This document shows positions 61,701-64,000 of a stretch of 64,000 bases of DNA, piece after piece. The translations under genes were made by a program, and so were the position numbers. How positions within the stretch are numbered: the first letter of the stretch is position 1; every line of letters starts with the position of its first letter. The notes beneath the pieces are model-generated. The model searched no databases. It was not told the DNA's origin and saw only the letters and a list, made by a program, of their open reading frames with translations. Source of the DNA: Dipteris shenzhenensis (taxonomy: Eukaryota > Polypodiophyta > Polypodiopsida > Gleicheniales); assembly GCA_047967505.1 (NCBI GenBank), contig CM106541.1; one strand, 5' to 3'.

Positions 61701-63281
61701 ATGATGGGGCACGTCAATAGCTGCAGTACCTGATCCTTTGCCAAGAGCTCCAGAGAGCAGCAGCAGGAGGAAGTGCAAAAGGCAATCGCAGAGATCTAGA
61801 GACAACTGGATGACAACTCAGAGAGCAGATGGGCTGTGTGGGCAGCATAGGCCATCCAGAGGAGCAATGAGGAGCTGCAGTCCTAGGCCCTACGCCACCT
61901 GAGACCTCTACAGGTGCGGGAGAGAGCCTTGAGAGACGAGACCTGGGCTCCATTGAGCGGCTTAGAGAGCAAAACCCGGGATCGCAGTGGTTGGCAAATA
62001 GGTATGAGAGTGCACGCCTGGACCTTCAAAATATGGAGATACGCCGCGCTGAGTTCTCGAAGGGAAAATGCAGATAGTTCTACAGGTTCCACAAAATGCC
62101 AGCATAGTGCTTTTGCAGTAATGACACTTTTTCAACAAAAGAGATGACACATGTATCTATCCTACACAGGTGCAGTGCCAGTCAATTTCTGGGCTTAGTT
62201 AGACTAGAGTTAGTTGGACCATAGTATATAATCAGATCCGCCTCTAGGATAGAAAATGAGATCTAGGAGTAGTTTTGAGATTCTATTCAGGTCAATGAAT
62301 AGCTCTTTCTTTTACAATCATGACGCACCAAGAGCTCGCCAGGATCTTCCTAGATGCTTCACCCCAAGAGCCAGCAGGAGCTCTTCTTTCCAGATGCTTC
62401 ATCCCAAGAGCCGGCGGGAGCTCTTCTTGCCACGTGGCATTAGTAGGAGGCTCTAAACCTTGTCACCTCACCGATCCCACATAAAAGCCAATTCCAGAAA
62501 TGGAGATAGGGGAGTACAGCATACATAAGTGGAGGCTCAACCCCATTCTAACATACAGAACAGCCATACAGTACTTCAGTTAAAGAGCTTTTAAAGAAAA
62601 TCTAGAACAGTTGGTATGTGGCTTTACATTGGAAAAATCAAGTGAAACATACACAGAATGGAAAAAGGCTTCTCAAAGACTTCTTTTGAAGCAGCAGTGA
62701 TGGCTCTTATTGATGCTTGGGTCATCTATTCATATTCTAACAAGAACCACCTGAAAAGCATAAGTCGACAACAGAAGCACAATGCGCGTCAATAGTCATT
62801 TTGGCTAAACAAAAAAGGACAAACAACAATGGATTGCCTTCGCCACGCTTGACAGCAGAGAATAACGTGTTGCTCCAGCTGTCCCACCCCTTCTTACTTC
62901 TTGAGTTTGTGTCAGGCAGAAAGTTATTTTTACAATGCTCATTCCAATGGTTGCTGGATACAAGAGCAGCTGACAATTTGACAAGATGTGCATATATTAT
63001 TTATGCAGCAAATAGTCAGAAAGCTACATAGAGTTGTTGTGCACTCGCAGGAATAAATACATGTCAGACAATGGATGGCTGATATCCAGAACTGGAGATG
63101 CCTTAGGTCAGACCAAACACCAAAAAGCAATCACAGGTTCTGCTTTTGTCTTCTTGATTGCAAGAGTATATGCAGCAACAACAGACAACAACTCAGTTGC
63201 TTACGAGTTTCTGTCATGTGAAGCTGTCACGATCTGATTAGAAACTGGACCCCAATCAATTCCTGAAATCAACTGGTCATG
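10656..63281 (-). CDS. ARPC1: ARPC1, Arp2/3 complex WD40 subunit (13 exons, 5' end beyond window)
   Basis: This gene encodes the seven-bladed WD40 subunit of the Arp2/3 complex, which nucleates branched actin filaments in the cytoplasm. Exons in coding order: 63281-63205, 56980-56886, 56482-56413, 56216-56147, 54358-54285, 54127-54085, 48512-48431, 48342-48254, 37106-37021, 36864-36801, 35707-35601, 17014-16956, 10726-10656. Codon phase is kept at all twelve junctions and no exon contains a stop. The 328 residues show plant ARPC1 landmarks in order: [109 protein letters not shown] and [14 protein letters not shown]. From memory of the family, plant ARPC1 is about 380 residues, so about 50 N-terminal residues are missing on the right. 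The introns are full of retroelements. The intact exons and splice sites suggest a working gene; expression cannot be judged from sequence. Confidence 0.95.
13355..13545 (+). repeat. tandem duplication, spacing about 122 bp
   Basis: CATACAAGGCACTCT followed by a diverged block and AGTCTGGGCTATAAG occurs at about 13358-13412 and again at about 13483-13535. Confidence 0.8.
14680..15230 (-). other. unrecognised coding-like remnant
   Basis: On the minus strand a reading frame reads [15 protein letters not shown] and [20 protein letters not shown] before stops, and continues in other frames to [13 protein letters not shown]. The composition looks like a decayed protein gene or transposon, but no family is recognised. 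Confidence 0.3.
16956..17014 (-). CDS. ARPC1: ARPC1 exon (APLPAGG to FSTS)
   Basis: This 59 nt exon encodes [19 protein letters not shown]. The length between DNCI and STSG equals that of other plant ARPC1 proteins as I recall them. The donor is GTAGTT. The acceptor TTATCAAG has almost no pyrimidine tract, so it is the weakest splice site in the gene and lies at the end of the longest intron. Confidence 0.88.
17740..18508 (-). pseudogene. LINE 1 ORF2, RT N-terminal part
   Basis: Reads [20 protein letters not shown], then [40 protein letters not shown] and [12 protein letters not shown], the linker and first RT motif of plant L1-type LINEs. It is interrupted by stops and frameshifts and then runs into A-rich sequence and an (AC)n tract at about 17716-17734. 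No YADD-containing core follows. Confidence 0.85.
18496..19231 (-). pseudogene. LINE 1 ORF2, endonuclease domain
   Basis: Apurinic-type endonuclease motifs: [11 protein letters not shown] at the N-terminus, DIVTLQGH where the catalytic Glu is normally found (Gly here), FISGDFNN, and [11 protein letters not shown] near the C-terminus. A frame break occurs near 18900. The Glu-to-Gly change and frame break make it inactive. Confidence 0.87.
19269..19987 (+). repeat. gypsy 5' LTR, 719 bp
   Basis: Starts TGTTACGG and ends GGTTTCA. By hand alignment it differs from the 3' LTR at about 17 positions (about 2.4%), mostly transitions, plus three small indels. A TATA-like CATTATAAATGG lies near 19667. 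A 73-codon minus frame inside the LTR is not a gene. Confidence 0.95.
19989..19999 (+). promoter_or_regulatory. gypsy primer binding site
   Basis: TGGTATTAGAG one base after the LTR resembles the initiator tRNA-Met complement TGGTATCAGAG with one C-to-T change. Confidence 0.7.
20000..21377 (+). other. gypsy leader with GA and TA repeats
   Basis: Non-coding leader between primer site and gag. It has (GA)n followed by AAATA and (TA)n repeats at about 20100-20162 and A-rich/AAG-rich tracts near 20860-20890. Confidence 0.6.
21378..22310 (+). pseudogene. gypsy gag
   Basis: Gag begins [18 protein letters not shown], with a charged coiled-coil-like N-terminus ([14 protein letters not shown]) and an acidic [14 protein letters not shown] stretch. 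The retrotransposon gag domain includes [20 protein letters not shown] and AALWWN. A one-base loss at about 22285 breaks the frame inside the zinc knuckle ([12 protein letters not shown]), so gag and protease are in different frames. An upstream in-frame ATG at 21222 is less likely. Confidence 0.92.
22277..22771 (+). pseudogene. gypsy protease region
   Basis: Continues from the zinc knuckle to the retroviral-type aspartic protease, with [20 protein letters not shown] at about 22457-22515 and [10 protein letters not shown] at about 22657-22684. The usual D-S/T-G-A motif reads DDGST. A one-base shift at about 22765 separates it from RT. Confidence 0.85.
22773..23925 (+). pseudogene. gypsy RT and start of RNase H
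   Basis: RT landmarks: [73 protein letters not shown]. The catalytic box reads FFND where Y-x-D-D is expected, so the first catalytic Asp of the pair is Asn. A TAA at 23586 interrupts the frame, then [18 protein letters not shown] and the RNase H opening VVVTDAS follow. RNase H is cut there by the foldback insertion. Confidence 0.93.
23926..24828. mobile_element. foldback / MITE-like DNA element in gypsy RNase H
   Basis: About 0.9 kb, bounded by inverted ends GGGAGCTCATTTTGGGGCC (about 23934-23952) and GGCCCCAAAATGAGCTCCC (24802-24820) with A/T runs outside them. Inside, 24028-24218 and 24289-24480 are almost perfect inverted copies around a 70 bp loop. A third module at 24484-24640 repeats 24229-24385 directly. 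No transposase was seen, so it is non-autonomous. No clear target duplication was found; TA at both edges is possible. Confidence 0.85.
24028..24480. repeat. long inverted repeat, arms about 191 bp
   Basis: The arms contain AGTACTATATGTTCGTAGAA and CCTCCGGATGTCC with their complements. The 70 bp loop includes GGTACCAAATCGCG. Transcribed RNA would form a strong hairpin. Confidence 0.93.
24834..25362 (+). pseudogene. gypsy RNase H, second part
   Basis: Resumes after the foldback element with [30 protein letters not shown] and [14 protein letters not shown], then [20 protein letters not shown] and DALSRKPS, the end of RNase H and connection to integrase. A frameshift near 25350 leads to the integrase zinc-finger region. 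Confidence 0.92.
25340..26170 (+). pseudogene. gypsy integrase core
   Basis: The HHCC finger reads [11 protein letters not shown] then ECITC with a TAG right after it (25497). Core motifs: [11 protein letters not shown] (first Asp), [13 protein letters not shown] (second Asp), and NRQTEVTNN with the Glu. Further stops lie at 25687 (TAG), 25885 (TAG), about 25928 (TGA) and about 26110 (TGA). [19 protein letters not shown] closes the core. Confidence 0.9.
26173..26625 (+). pseudogene. gypsy integrase C-terminus with chromodomain
   Basis: An open stretch of 150 codons. [20 protein letters not shown] and [12 protein letters not shown] are the usual integrase C-terminal blocks. [14 protein letters not shown] then [20 protein letters not shown] is a chromodomain, the targeting module of chromoviruses. 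It ends at the TGA at 26623. Confidence 0.93.
26653..27371 (+). repeat. gypsy 3' LTR, 719 bp
   Basis: Follows a purine-rich AAGCAAGAGGGA polypurine tract. Matches the 5' LTR along its whole length with about 17 substitutions. Confidence 0.95.
27421..28515 (-). pseudogene. LINE 1 ORF1 (gag-like, CCHC)
   Basis: A DUF4283-type ORF1 that binds the element RNA. It begins with ACCATGG at 28515 ([10 protein letters not shown]), has two in-frame TAG codons before 28390, and then is open for 321 codons. Landmarks are [42 protein letters not shown] and the zinc knuckle [14 protein letters not shown]. The C-terminus has a frame change compared with LINE 2. Confidence 0.88.
28516..28915 (-). other. probable LINE 1 5' UTR with short repeats
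   Basis: Non-coding sequence upstream of LINE 1 ORF1. A unit GGAAGGCTRTAC...ACACACAxAGGACCGTA recurs at about 28794-28837 and 28847-28888, spaced about 55 bp, with related TACGGGAACACACAGAGG just before. Such repeats are common in LINE promoter regions. Confidence 0.5.
29058..30220 (-). pseudogene. LINE 2 RT C-terminus with zf-RVT
   Basis: Continues from RT through [13 protein letters not shown] to [11 protein letters not shown] and the zinc-binding motif [18 protein letters not shown] (about 29315-29375), then [18 protein letters not shown]. The last block matches the 10.07 kb and 42.9 kb LINE fragments. Several frame breaks. Confidence 0.82.
30276..31204 (-). pseudogene. LINE 2 reverse transcriptase
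   Basis: [20 protein letters not shown] opens RT at about 31150. [20 protein letters not shown] and [14 protein letters not shown] precede the catalytic box AYADDSFF (Y-A-D-D at 30457-30468). [15 protein letters not shown] follows. Frame changes occur near 30815 and 30580. Confidence 0.85.
31400..32080 (-). pseudogene. LINE 2 ORF2 endonuclease start with internal deletion
   Basis: Begins [21 protein letters not shown] frame break near 31960 is followed by [11 protein letters not shown] and SVYAPQS, then joins in frame to [15 protein letters not shown]. Compared with LINE 1, the SGDFN-bearing C-terminal half of the endonuclease (about 130 residues) is missing at about 31745. Linker sequence such as [17 protein letters not shown] follows. 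Confidence 0.85.
32238..33245 (-). pseudogene. LINE 2 ORF1
   Basis: Same protein as LINE 1 ORF1, with [12 protein letters not shown] where LINE 1 has a stop, then [45 protein letters not shown] and the knuckle [14 protein letters not shown]. Broken near 32900 and 32640. Confidence 0.85.
33478..33604 (+). mobile_element. LINE 3' stub flanked by microsatellites
   Basis: A short plus-strand piece CTTGTAATATAAACAG then A8 at about 33567-33574 matches LINE 3' UTR ends elsewhere. It is bounded by (CT)n and (GT)n on the left (33480-33520) and GTGTGTGTATGTATG repeats on the right. Confidence 0.65.
33605..34974. other. non-coding intron sequence with small repeats
   Basis: No gene seen. Near 33885-33920 and 34064-34103 are inverted, diverged clusters of AAACGT/TTTCGAAACG, possibly the ends of a small DNA element. 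At 34697 and 34763 the block TGTGAGTAACCTTTRAGTGA recurs. Confidence 0.45.
34975..35110 (-). repeat. short interspersed repeat, copy 3
   Basis: Third copy of the family at 9.5 and 9.8 kb, sharing GACCGATGGGTCTATGAGAC and ACGAGCATCATCACCC. On the minus strand it ends AATAAAATTTC then (TTTC)n. It lies in the large ARPC1 intron. Confidence 0.7.
35601..35707 (-). CDS. ARPC1: ARPC1 exon ([10 protein letters not shown])
   Basis: This 107 nt exon, the longest, encodes [15 protein letters not shown] and ends with GGSHDNCI. Acceptor GATGCAG, donor GTATGT. It ends with AC, completed to Thr by the next exon after an 18.6 kb intron. Confidence 0.95.
36801..36864 (-). CDS. ARPC1: ARPC1 exon (variable insert)
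   Basis: This 64 nt exon encodes [11 protein letters not shown] then TKAGSQ, which corresponds to the poorly conserved insert before [10 protein letters not shown]. Acceptor GTACAG, donor GTAAGA. Phase on both sides fits its neighbours. Its identity rests on phase and position more than on sequence conservation. Confidence 0.9.
37021..37106 (-). CDS. ARPC1: ARPC1 exon (VLFLSE to FDCNPMLF)
   Basis: This 86 nt exon encodes [20 protein letters not shown] then FTADNKGT, matching the family's conserved G.D.NPM.F strand. Acceptor TCTCAG, donor GTCAGG (a weak donor). Its final TG plus G of the next exon gives Trp. Confidence 0.95.
37850..38022 (+). repeat. tandem duplication, spacing about 85-90 bp
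   Basis: GGGATTATG then GCATGATATTTAGGGAA and GCTTCTTCCATTG occurs at about 37881-37922 and 37969-38018. The sequence GACTGCTTTGGTCC nearby also resembles the preceding text. Confidence 0.75.
38900..39270 (-). mobile_element. LINE zf-RVT fragment
   Basis: A minus-strand frame of about 90 codons without stops reads [45 protein letters not shown] then SIHGGIGVW, close to the FFWL..HG start of zf-RVT in plant LINEs. No RT core is attached. Confidence 0.6.
40055..41140 (+). pseudogene. gypsy 2 gag
   Basis: Starts [17 protein letters not shown]. After a TAG at 40232 the gag domain has [20 protein letters not shown], a frameshift at about 40475, then [20 protein letters not shown] and another stop near 40636. 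The knuckle [14 protein letters not shown] is at about 40995-41041. Confidence 0.82.
41190..41560 (+). pseudogene. gypsy 2 protease region
   Basis: [20 protein letters not shown] and [20 protein letters not shown] mark the protease. The active-site Asp motif is not visible; the corresponding position reads KGTTSS. It is degenerate. Confidence 0.65.
41740..42352 (+). pseudogene. gypsy 2 RT fused in frame to integrase
   Basis: RT motifs: [64 protein letters not shown] and [20 protein letters not shown]. Right after LFRDYLG the frame passes to [13 protein letters not shown], which is integrase. The Y-x-D-D box, RNase H and integrase finger are gone. In-frame stops lie at 41840 (TAG) and about 41963 (TGA). 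Confidence 0.9.
42353..42434 (+). pseudogene. gypsy 2 integrase before the insertion
   Basis: [20 protein letters not shown] carries the second integrase Asp (DRDSKF). It ends at the GAAGT target duplication (42430-42434). Confidence 0.85.
42435..43370 (+). repeat. TRIM-like 5' LTR split by a LINE
   Basis: LTR sequence at 42435-42466 and 43159-43370. Compared with the 295 bp 3' LTR, about 50 bp are missing at the LINE insertion. In the shared 212 bp I count only two differences. CTATATAAGG at about 43238 is a TATA box. Confidence 0.92.
42467..43158 (+). mobile_element. LINE 3' fragment inside the LTR
   Basis: Encodes [38 protein letters not shown] (zinc-binding motif) and [15 protein letters not shown], the C-terminus of the same LINE family as LINE 2. 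It ends in A10 at about 43149-43158 and LTR sequence resumes with GTGTGTCATG. It is 5'-truncated and among the youngest insertions here because it sits in a young LTR. Confidence 0.92.
43371..43383 (+). promoter_or_regulatory. TRIM-like primer binding site
   Basis: TGTTATCAGAGCC directly after the LTR, close to the TGGTATCAGAGC initiator tRNA-Met complement. Confidence 0.8.
43384..44802 (+). other. TRIM-like internal region
   Basis: About 1.4 kb without retroviral domains. The first 800 bp are C/T-rich with TTTCGGAG-type words. A short frame from 44220 ([15 protein letters not shown] then [20 protein letters not shown]) may be a vestige of gag. Blocks TTGAGTTGTCCC and TTGGTTGTCCCCC, each followed by TGAATGTATT, recur at about 44514 and 44570. 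Confidence 0.6.
44812..45106 (+). repeat. TRIM-like 3' LTR, 295 bp
   Basis: An intact LTR with a (TG)n tract at about 44889-44900, the same place where the 5' LTR has a LINE. Confidence 0.94.
45107..46320 (+). pseudogene. gypsy 2 integrase after the insertion, and chromodomain
   Basis: Resumes at the second GAAGT (45107-45111) with sequence encoding the Glu block in shifted frames, then [20 protein letters not shown] and [16 protein letters not shown] interrupts at 45406. After 45971 come [20 protein letters not shown] and a chromodomain remnant [29 protein letters not shown]. About 100 residues between these blocks are missing. Confidence 0.85.
45406..45970 (-). mobile_element. LINE 3' fragment with 15 bp target duplication
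   Basis: Inserted in gypsy 2. Target copies CATGCAGGAGATGTT (45391-45405) and CATGCAAGAGATGTT (45971-45985) differ at one base. The minus strand encodes [35 protein letters not shown] and RVWRGS, a plant LINE C-terminus, and ends in an A-rich tail at the left edge. It belongs to a LINE type different from LINE 1 and 2. Confidence 0.88.
46337..46600 (+). repeat. gypsy 2 3' LTR (end not fixed)
   Basis: Follows a purine tract AGAGGTAAGGGAG and begins TGTCATGTGG. A TATA box CTATATAAGGGG lies at about 46499-46510. The right end is lost in microsatellites. Confidence 0.6.
46594..46720. repeat. (CG/CA)n, (CT)n and (CA)n microsatellites
   Basis: Alternating CG and CA at 46596-46620, CT repeats at about 46669-46696 and CA repeats at about 46699-46715. 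The following text repeats TTGCTATTGRGTTTTGGCATTCCTA within 50 bp. Confidence 0.9.
47100..48130 (+). other. LTR-like and LINE 3'-like remnants, no gene
   Basis: CAAGGTTTGAGACCCTCCTC near 47132 resembles the LTR remnant at about 50235. At 48050-48126 CTCAATAAAATAATACTGTT followed by an A-rich end resembles a plant LINE 3' UTR. No reading frame is convincing. Confidence 0.35.
48254..48342 (-). CDS. ARPC1: ARPC1 exon (GHDSTISF to GLPLRD)
   Basis: This 89 nt exon encodes [13 protein letters not shown] and [10 protein letters not shown]. Acceptor TTTACAG, donor GTAAGT. It is separated from the previous exon by only 88 bp, the shortest intron here, and from the next exon by 11,147 bp. Confidence 0.96.
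48431..48512 (-). CDS. ARPC1: ARPC1 exon (FGVKWSPTG blade)
   Basis: This 82 nt exon encodes [11 protein letters not shown] then [15 protein letters not shown]. Acceptor GGTGCAG, donor GTATGT. It ends with one base (G) that joins the next exon to give Gly. The open reading frame runs into intron on both sides, so it should not be read as a separate small protein. Confidence 0.96.
49280..50055 (-). mobile_element. LINE ORF2 C-terminal fragment
   Basis: On the minus strand, [31 protein letters not shown] then EGGLNIIDP match the LW.G....KVAW....PK.EGGL.I.D stretch between RT and zf-RVT in plant LINEs. It decays through stops toward 49280. Confidence 0.7.
50056..50205 (+). repeat. 150 bp direct repeat, copy A
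   Basis: Begins GTCTTGAAAAATGGGCCTAT and ends ATGGAAGGGAGAAATCCCAT. Copy B lies 677 bp downstream. Confidence 0.92.
50206..50393 (+). repeat. copia-type LTR remnant (right end)
   Basis: Contains GAGGGTTTGAGACCCTCCTC and ends GATTTCTAACA directly before a primer site, the same ending as the TRIM-like LTR. The left boundary is not defined. Confidence 0.55.
50394..50405 (+). promoter_or_regulatory. primer binding site-like sequence
   Basis: TGGTATCAAAGC follows the LTR-like end. About 330 bp of non-coding sequence follow before repeat copy B. Confidence 0.6.
50733..50876 (+). repeat. 150 bp direct repeat, copy B
   Basis: Shares the same start and end blocks as copy A with roughly 10% differences and small indels. 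It runs straight into a LINE RT fragment on the right. Confidence 0.92.
50877..51460 (-). mobile_element. LINE reverse transcriptase fragment (RTE-like)
   Basis: The minus strand encodes [44 protein letters not shown] and [16 protein letters not shown], the N-terminal RT motifs (D-F-R-K-A-F-D) of RTE-type or related LINEs. Toward 51460 come linker fragments. The catalytic Y-x-D-D part is not present. Confidence 0.8.
52341..52380 (+). repeat. (GGGA)n tract, G-quadruplex-prone
   Basis: About nine GGGA units in a row on the plus strand, in an ARPC1 intron (so CCCT-rich in the transcript). Confidence 0.93.
54085..54127 (-). CDS. ARPC1: ARPC1 micro-sized exon (43 nt)
   Basis: This is the smallest exon of the gene. 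It encodes [14 protein letters not shown], matching the variable linker before the FGVKWSP blade. The acceptor is TTGGCAG and the donor GTATGC. The phases on both sides (1 nt in, phase 0 out) fit exactly, which is the main reason for calling so short an exon. Confidence 0.92.
54285..54358 (-). CDS. ARPC1: ARPC1 exon (ATTSTD, KCRVFS)
   Basis: This 74 nt exon encodes [14 protein letters not shown] then YIKGVDS. Acceptor TTGCAG, donor GTATGT. It ends with two bases (AG) completed to Arg by the next exon. Confidence 0.95.
54359..56146 (-). other. ARPC1: ARPC1 intron, 1.8 kb
   Basis: Contains a tandem duplication at 55589-55675 and a C/CT-rich block at 55680-55910 that yields Pro/Ser/Leu-rich frames of no meaning. 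No gene seen otherwise. Confidence 0.75.
55589..55675 (+). repeat. near-perfect tandem duplication, about 44 bp
   Basis: AACCATGTGAGTAATAACCT through CAAAGCTTCAAGGGAG occurs twice in a row. Confidence 0.95.
56147..56216 (-). CDS. ARPC1: ARPC1 exon (WVSK to SVAWHPNN)
   Basis: This 70 nt exon encodes [10 protein letters not shown] then [11 protein letters not shown], a typical WD40 strand pair. The acceptor is GAATAG and the donor GTGAGT. It ends in phase 0. Confidence 0.95.
56413..56482 (-). CDS. ARPC1: ARPC1 exon (NKFAVGSGA blade)
   Basis: This 70 nt exon encodes [10 protein letters not shown] then [11 protein letters not shown], a block that is nearly invariant in ARPC1. Acceptor ACTTCAG, donor GTAATG. 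Its last two bases (TG) plus the first G of the next exon form the first of two adjacent tryptophans. Confidence 0.95.
56886..56980 (-). CDS. ARPC1: ARPC1 exon with GC donor
   Basis: This 95 nt exon encodes [23 protein letters not shown] and VKWSPK. The acceptor is ATACAG. The donor is AAAG followed by GCAAGA, so the following 403 bp intron is of the GC-AG class. No GT donor nearby keeps the frame into the next exon, which must supply AG to finish a Glu codon. Confidence 0.95.
57060..57560 (-). mobile_element. probable LINE zf-RVT fragment
   Basis: On the minus strand, [40 protein letters not shown] and GMCCLC lie in frames with the spacing of a plant LINE zinc domain (F.LW....G.A.G.W). Motif conservation is weak. 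Confidence 0.45.
57610..57965 (+). repeat. tandem duplication, unit about 170 bp
   Basis: GAGGAGTAGC, CAACCA.CCACTTC, GCTTGAGGTCARCCGTA and ACCCACCTCAAATTTGA recur in order in two adjacent units. Confidence 0.88.
58473..58660 (+). repeat. tandem duplication, spacing about 110 bp
   Basis: TTACTTTGTAGTTCTA, CTTCTTCCCTAGAAGA and GTATCCCAAG.AACT.TAGCTCT recur in order. Confidence 0.88.
59660..61201 (+). pseudogene. LINE ORF1 (DUF4283, CCHC, proline-rich tail)
   Basis: Two overlapping frames give [20 protein letters not shown] and [13 protein letters not shown], then [20 protein letters not shown] and [19 protein letters not shown], the DUF4283 fold. Near 60190 a frameshifted MGHLARDCR is the right half of a zinc knuckle. 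A long Pro/Ser-rich stretch (60515-61000) made by poly-C runs follows. It is a broken ORF1, not a host proline-rich gene. Confidence 0.7.
61655..61780 (+). pseudogene. LINE ORF2 endonuclease start
   Basis: [20 protein letters not shown] carries the SWNV motif that opens plant LINE endonucleases. The frame then shifts and decays. Confidence 0.65.
62351..62430 (+). repeat. tandem repeat, 40 bp unit x2
   Basis: AGATGCTTCAYCCCAAGAGC then GGAGCTCTTCTT occurs twice in a row, with a partial third copy (CAAGAGCTCGCCAGG) before it. Confidence 0.9.
63205..63281 (-). CDS. ARPC1: ARPC1 exon (first seen in window)
   Basis: This 77 nt exon starts in phase 0 with His-Asp-Gln and reads on through SGIDW to ASHDRNS, a WD40 blade near the N-terminus. 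The acceptor is TTGCAG and the donor is GTAAGC. The last two bases (TC) join G of the next exon to make Ser. The preceding exon, which should carry the conserved CPNN-EVHIY stretch of the family, was not found up to 64,000. Confidence 0.93.
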
Positions 63282-64000
63282 CTGCAACCATTTCGCCAAA
63301 ACAAGAAGCCCATTACATCAGATAAAAAGTGAGTAAGAACATATTATGGAAAGTTCCCTTAACAACATACATTTGATGTTTCACATAACAACAGTAAAAT
63401 GCTAATGGAGACCATCTGGCAATGCAATCTTCATGCTTCTAGACCAATACTAACTTAAATTGTACTATTGAACAGGCACATTCTCAATTTCAGAGACCAA
63501 TATGCTTTGCAGAAACTGGGCAATGAATTCCTTTGTTTGTCATTAGGAATAAGACAATGTGGACAATTAAGAATCAGGTTCTACAGCTCAATGTGTCTGC
63601 ATATCTTCACAAGCAAAAACCAAAAAATAGAGTACTTGCGCTTGATTGAGTTTCTAAGCCTCCTTGTGTTTGGACTGTCCTCTTGAGAGGGTACACTCCC
63701 TTGATGTGTTCCAGTCAGTTCGTAAATGTGTTCTGATATGTGTGTGCGTGGGTGCATGGACGCGCATGCATGTGCTGCATATATTCAGAACCTGTTGCCA
63801 CAGAATTGTAGTGTCATAACTCAGCGCAGACGCTACGGGAAATAGAGATAAAACGATACGCGTAACATCTACAGATAGAATACAGAGAATGTGAATAGAA
63901 GACACAACACTGAGAACTCTGTATTCCGGAGCAAGAGCTCTCTCAACAATTGTGTAAAGAACAAAGTCGGAATGCTAGTAATAGCATACGTACAAGAACC
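63282..64000 (-). other. ARPC1: ARPC1 upstream intron (no exon found)
   Basis: The sequence left of the window's right edge, upstream of the first exon seen. Neither the expected N-terminal ARPC1 coding nor a promoter was found. A TG/CG-alternating stretch lies at about 63738-63770. Confidence 0.6.

Larger units (their letters stand above)
58740..62100 (+). mobile_element. LINE with ORF1 and endonuclease start
   Basis: A C/T-rich 5' UTR-like block (58740-59600) precedes a DUF4283 ORF1 and, at about 61660, the beginning of an endonuclease. RT is absent, so the copy is 3'-truncated. It runs opposite to ARPC1. Boundaries are estimated from composition and domain ends. Confidence 0.75.
56981..63204 (-). 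other. ARPC1: ARPC1 intron, 6.2 kb
   Basis: The first large intron seen. It holds a LINE zinc-domain fragment (57060-57560), two local duplications, an oppositely oriented LINE with ORF1 and endonuclease start (58740-62100) and a short tandem repeat. From 62450 to 63204 I see nothing recognisable. Confidence 0.8.

Noticed and set aside
1-64000. tRNA, rRNA, CRISPR arrays, bacterial operons or phage genes
   Set aside because: None seen. The spliced gene and plant retroelements make a prokaryotic source untenable.

Overview
This is a eukaryotic window from a land plant with a large, repeat-rich genome. The plant copia, chromovirus-type gypsy and zf-RVT LINE families, the methylation-type decay and the very long introns all point that way. 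Introns of 6 to 19 kb would suit a fern or a gymnosperm, but the species cannot be named from this sequence.

The main result is a single host gene on the minus strand, ARPC1, the WD40 subunit of the actin-nucleating Arp2/3 complex. Thirteen short exons (43 to 107 nt, 987 nt in all) are scattered from 63,281 down to the stop codon at 10,656. Every exon joins the next in frame. Together they encode the last 328 residues of a protein normally about 380 long, so only the first exon or exons (roughly 50 residues) lie beyond the right edge. Less than 2% of the 52.6 kb span is coding. One intron uses a GC donor.

Everything else is mostly transposable elements, inside the introns or downstream of the gene. 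1-10.6 kb (3' flank): a decayed Ty1/copia element whose reverse transcriptase core is deleted, a LINE fragment, a diverged duplication and short repeats. 10.7-17.0 kb (intron): mostly unrecognised. 17.0-35.6 kb (18.6 kb intron): two related LINEs head to tail on the minus strand. The first is split between ORF1 and ORF2 by an 8.1 kb Ty3/gypsy chromovirus with 719 bp LTRs and AATCA target duplications, and this gypsy carries a 0.9 kb foldback element in its RNase H region. 37.1-48.3 kb (11.1 kb intron): a second gypsy element containing a small LTR element without pol genes (GAAGT target duplications), which itself carries a LINE in its 5' LTR. A second LINE sits further along in the gypsy. 48.5-54.1, 54.4-56.1 and 57.0-63.2 kb: LINE fragments, an LTR remnant, C-rich and G-rich tracts, and a LINE with ORF1 and the start of the endonuclease.

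The points most worth a second look are the size and nesting of ARPC1, a LINE family whose 3' ends repeatedly lie against (GT)n tracts, the foldback element with three related modules, the repeated loss of the reverse transcriptase core, and stop codons that look almost entirely like C-to-T decay.
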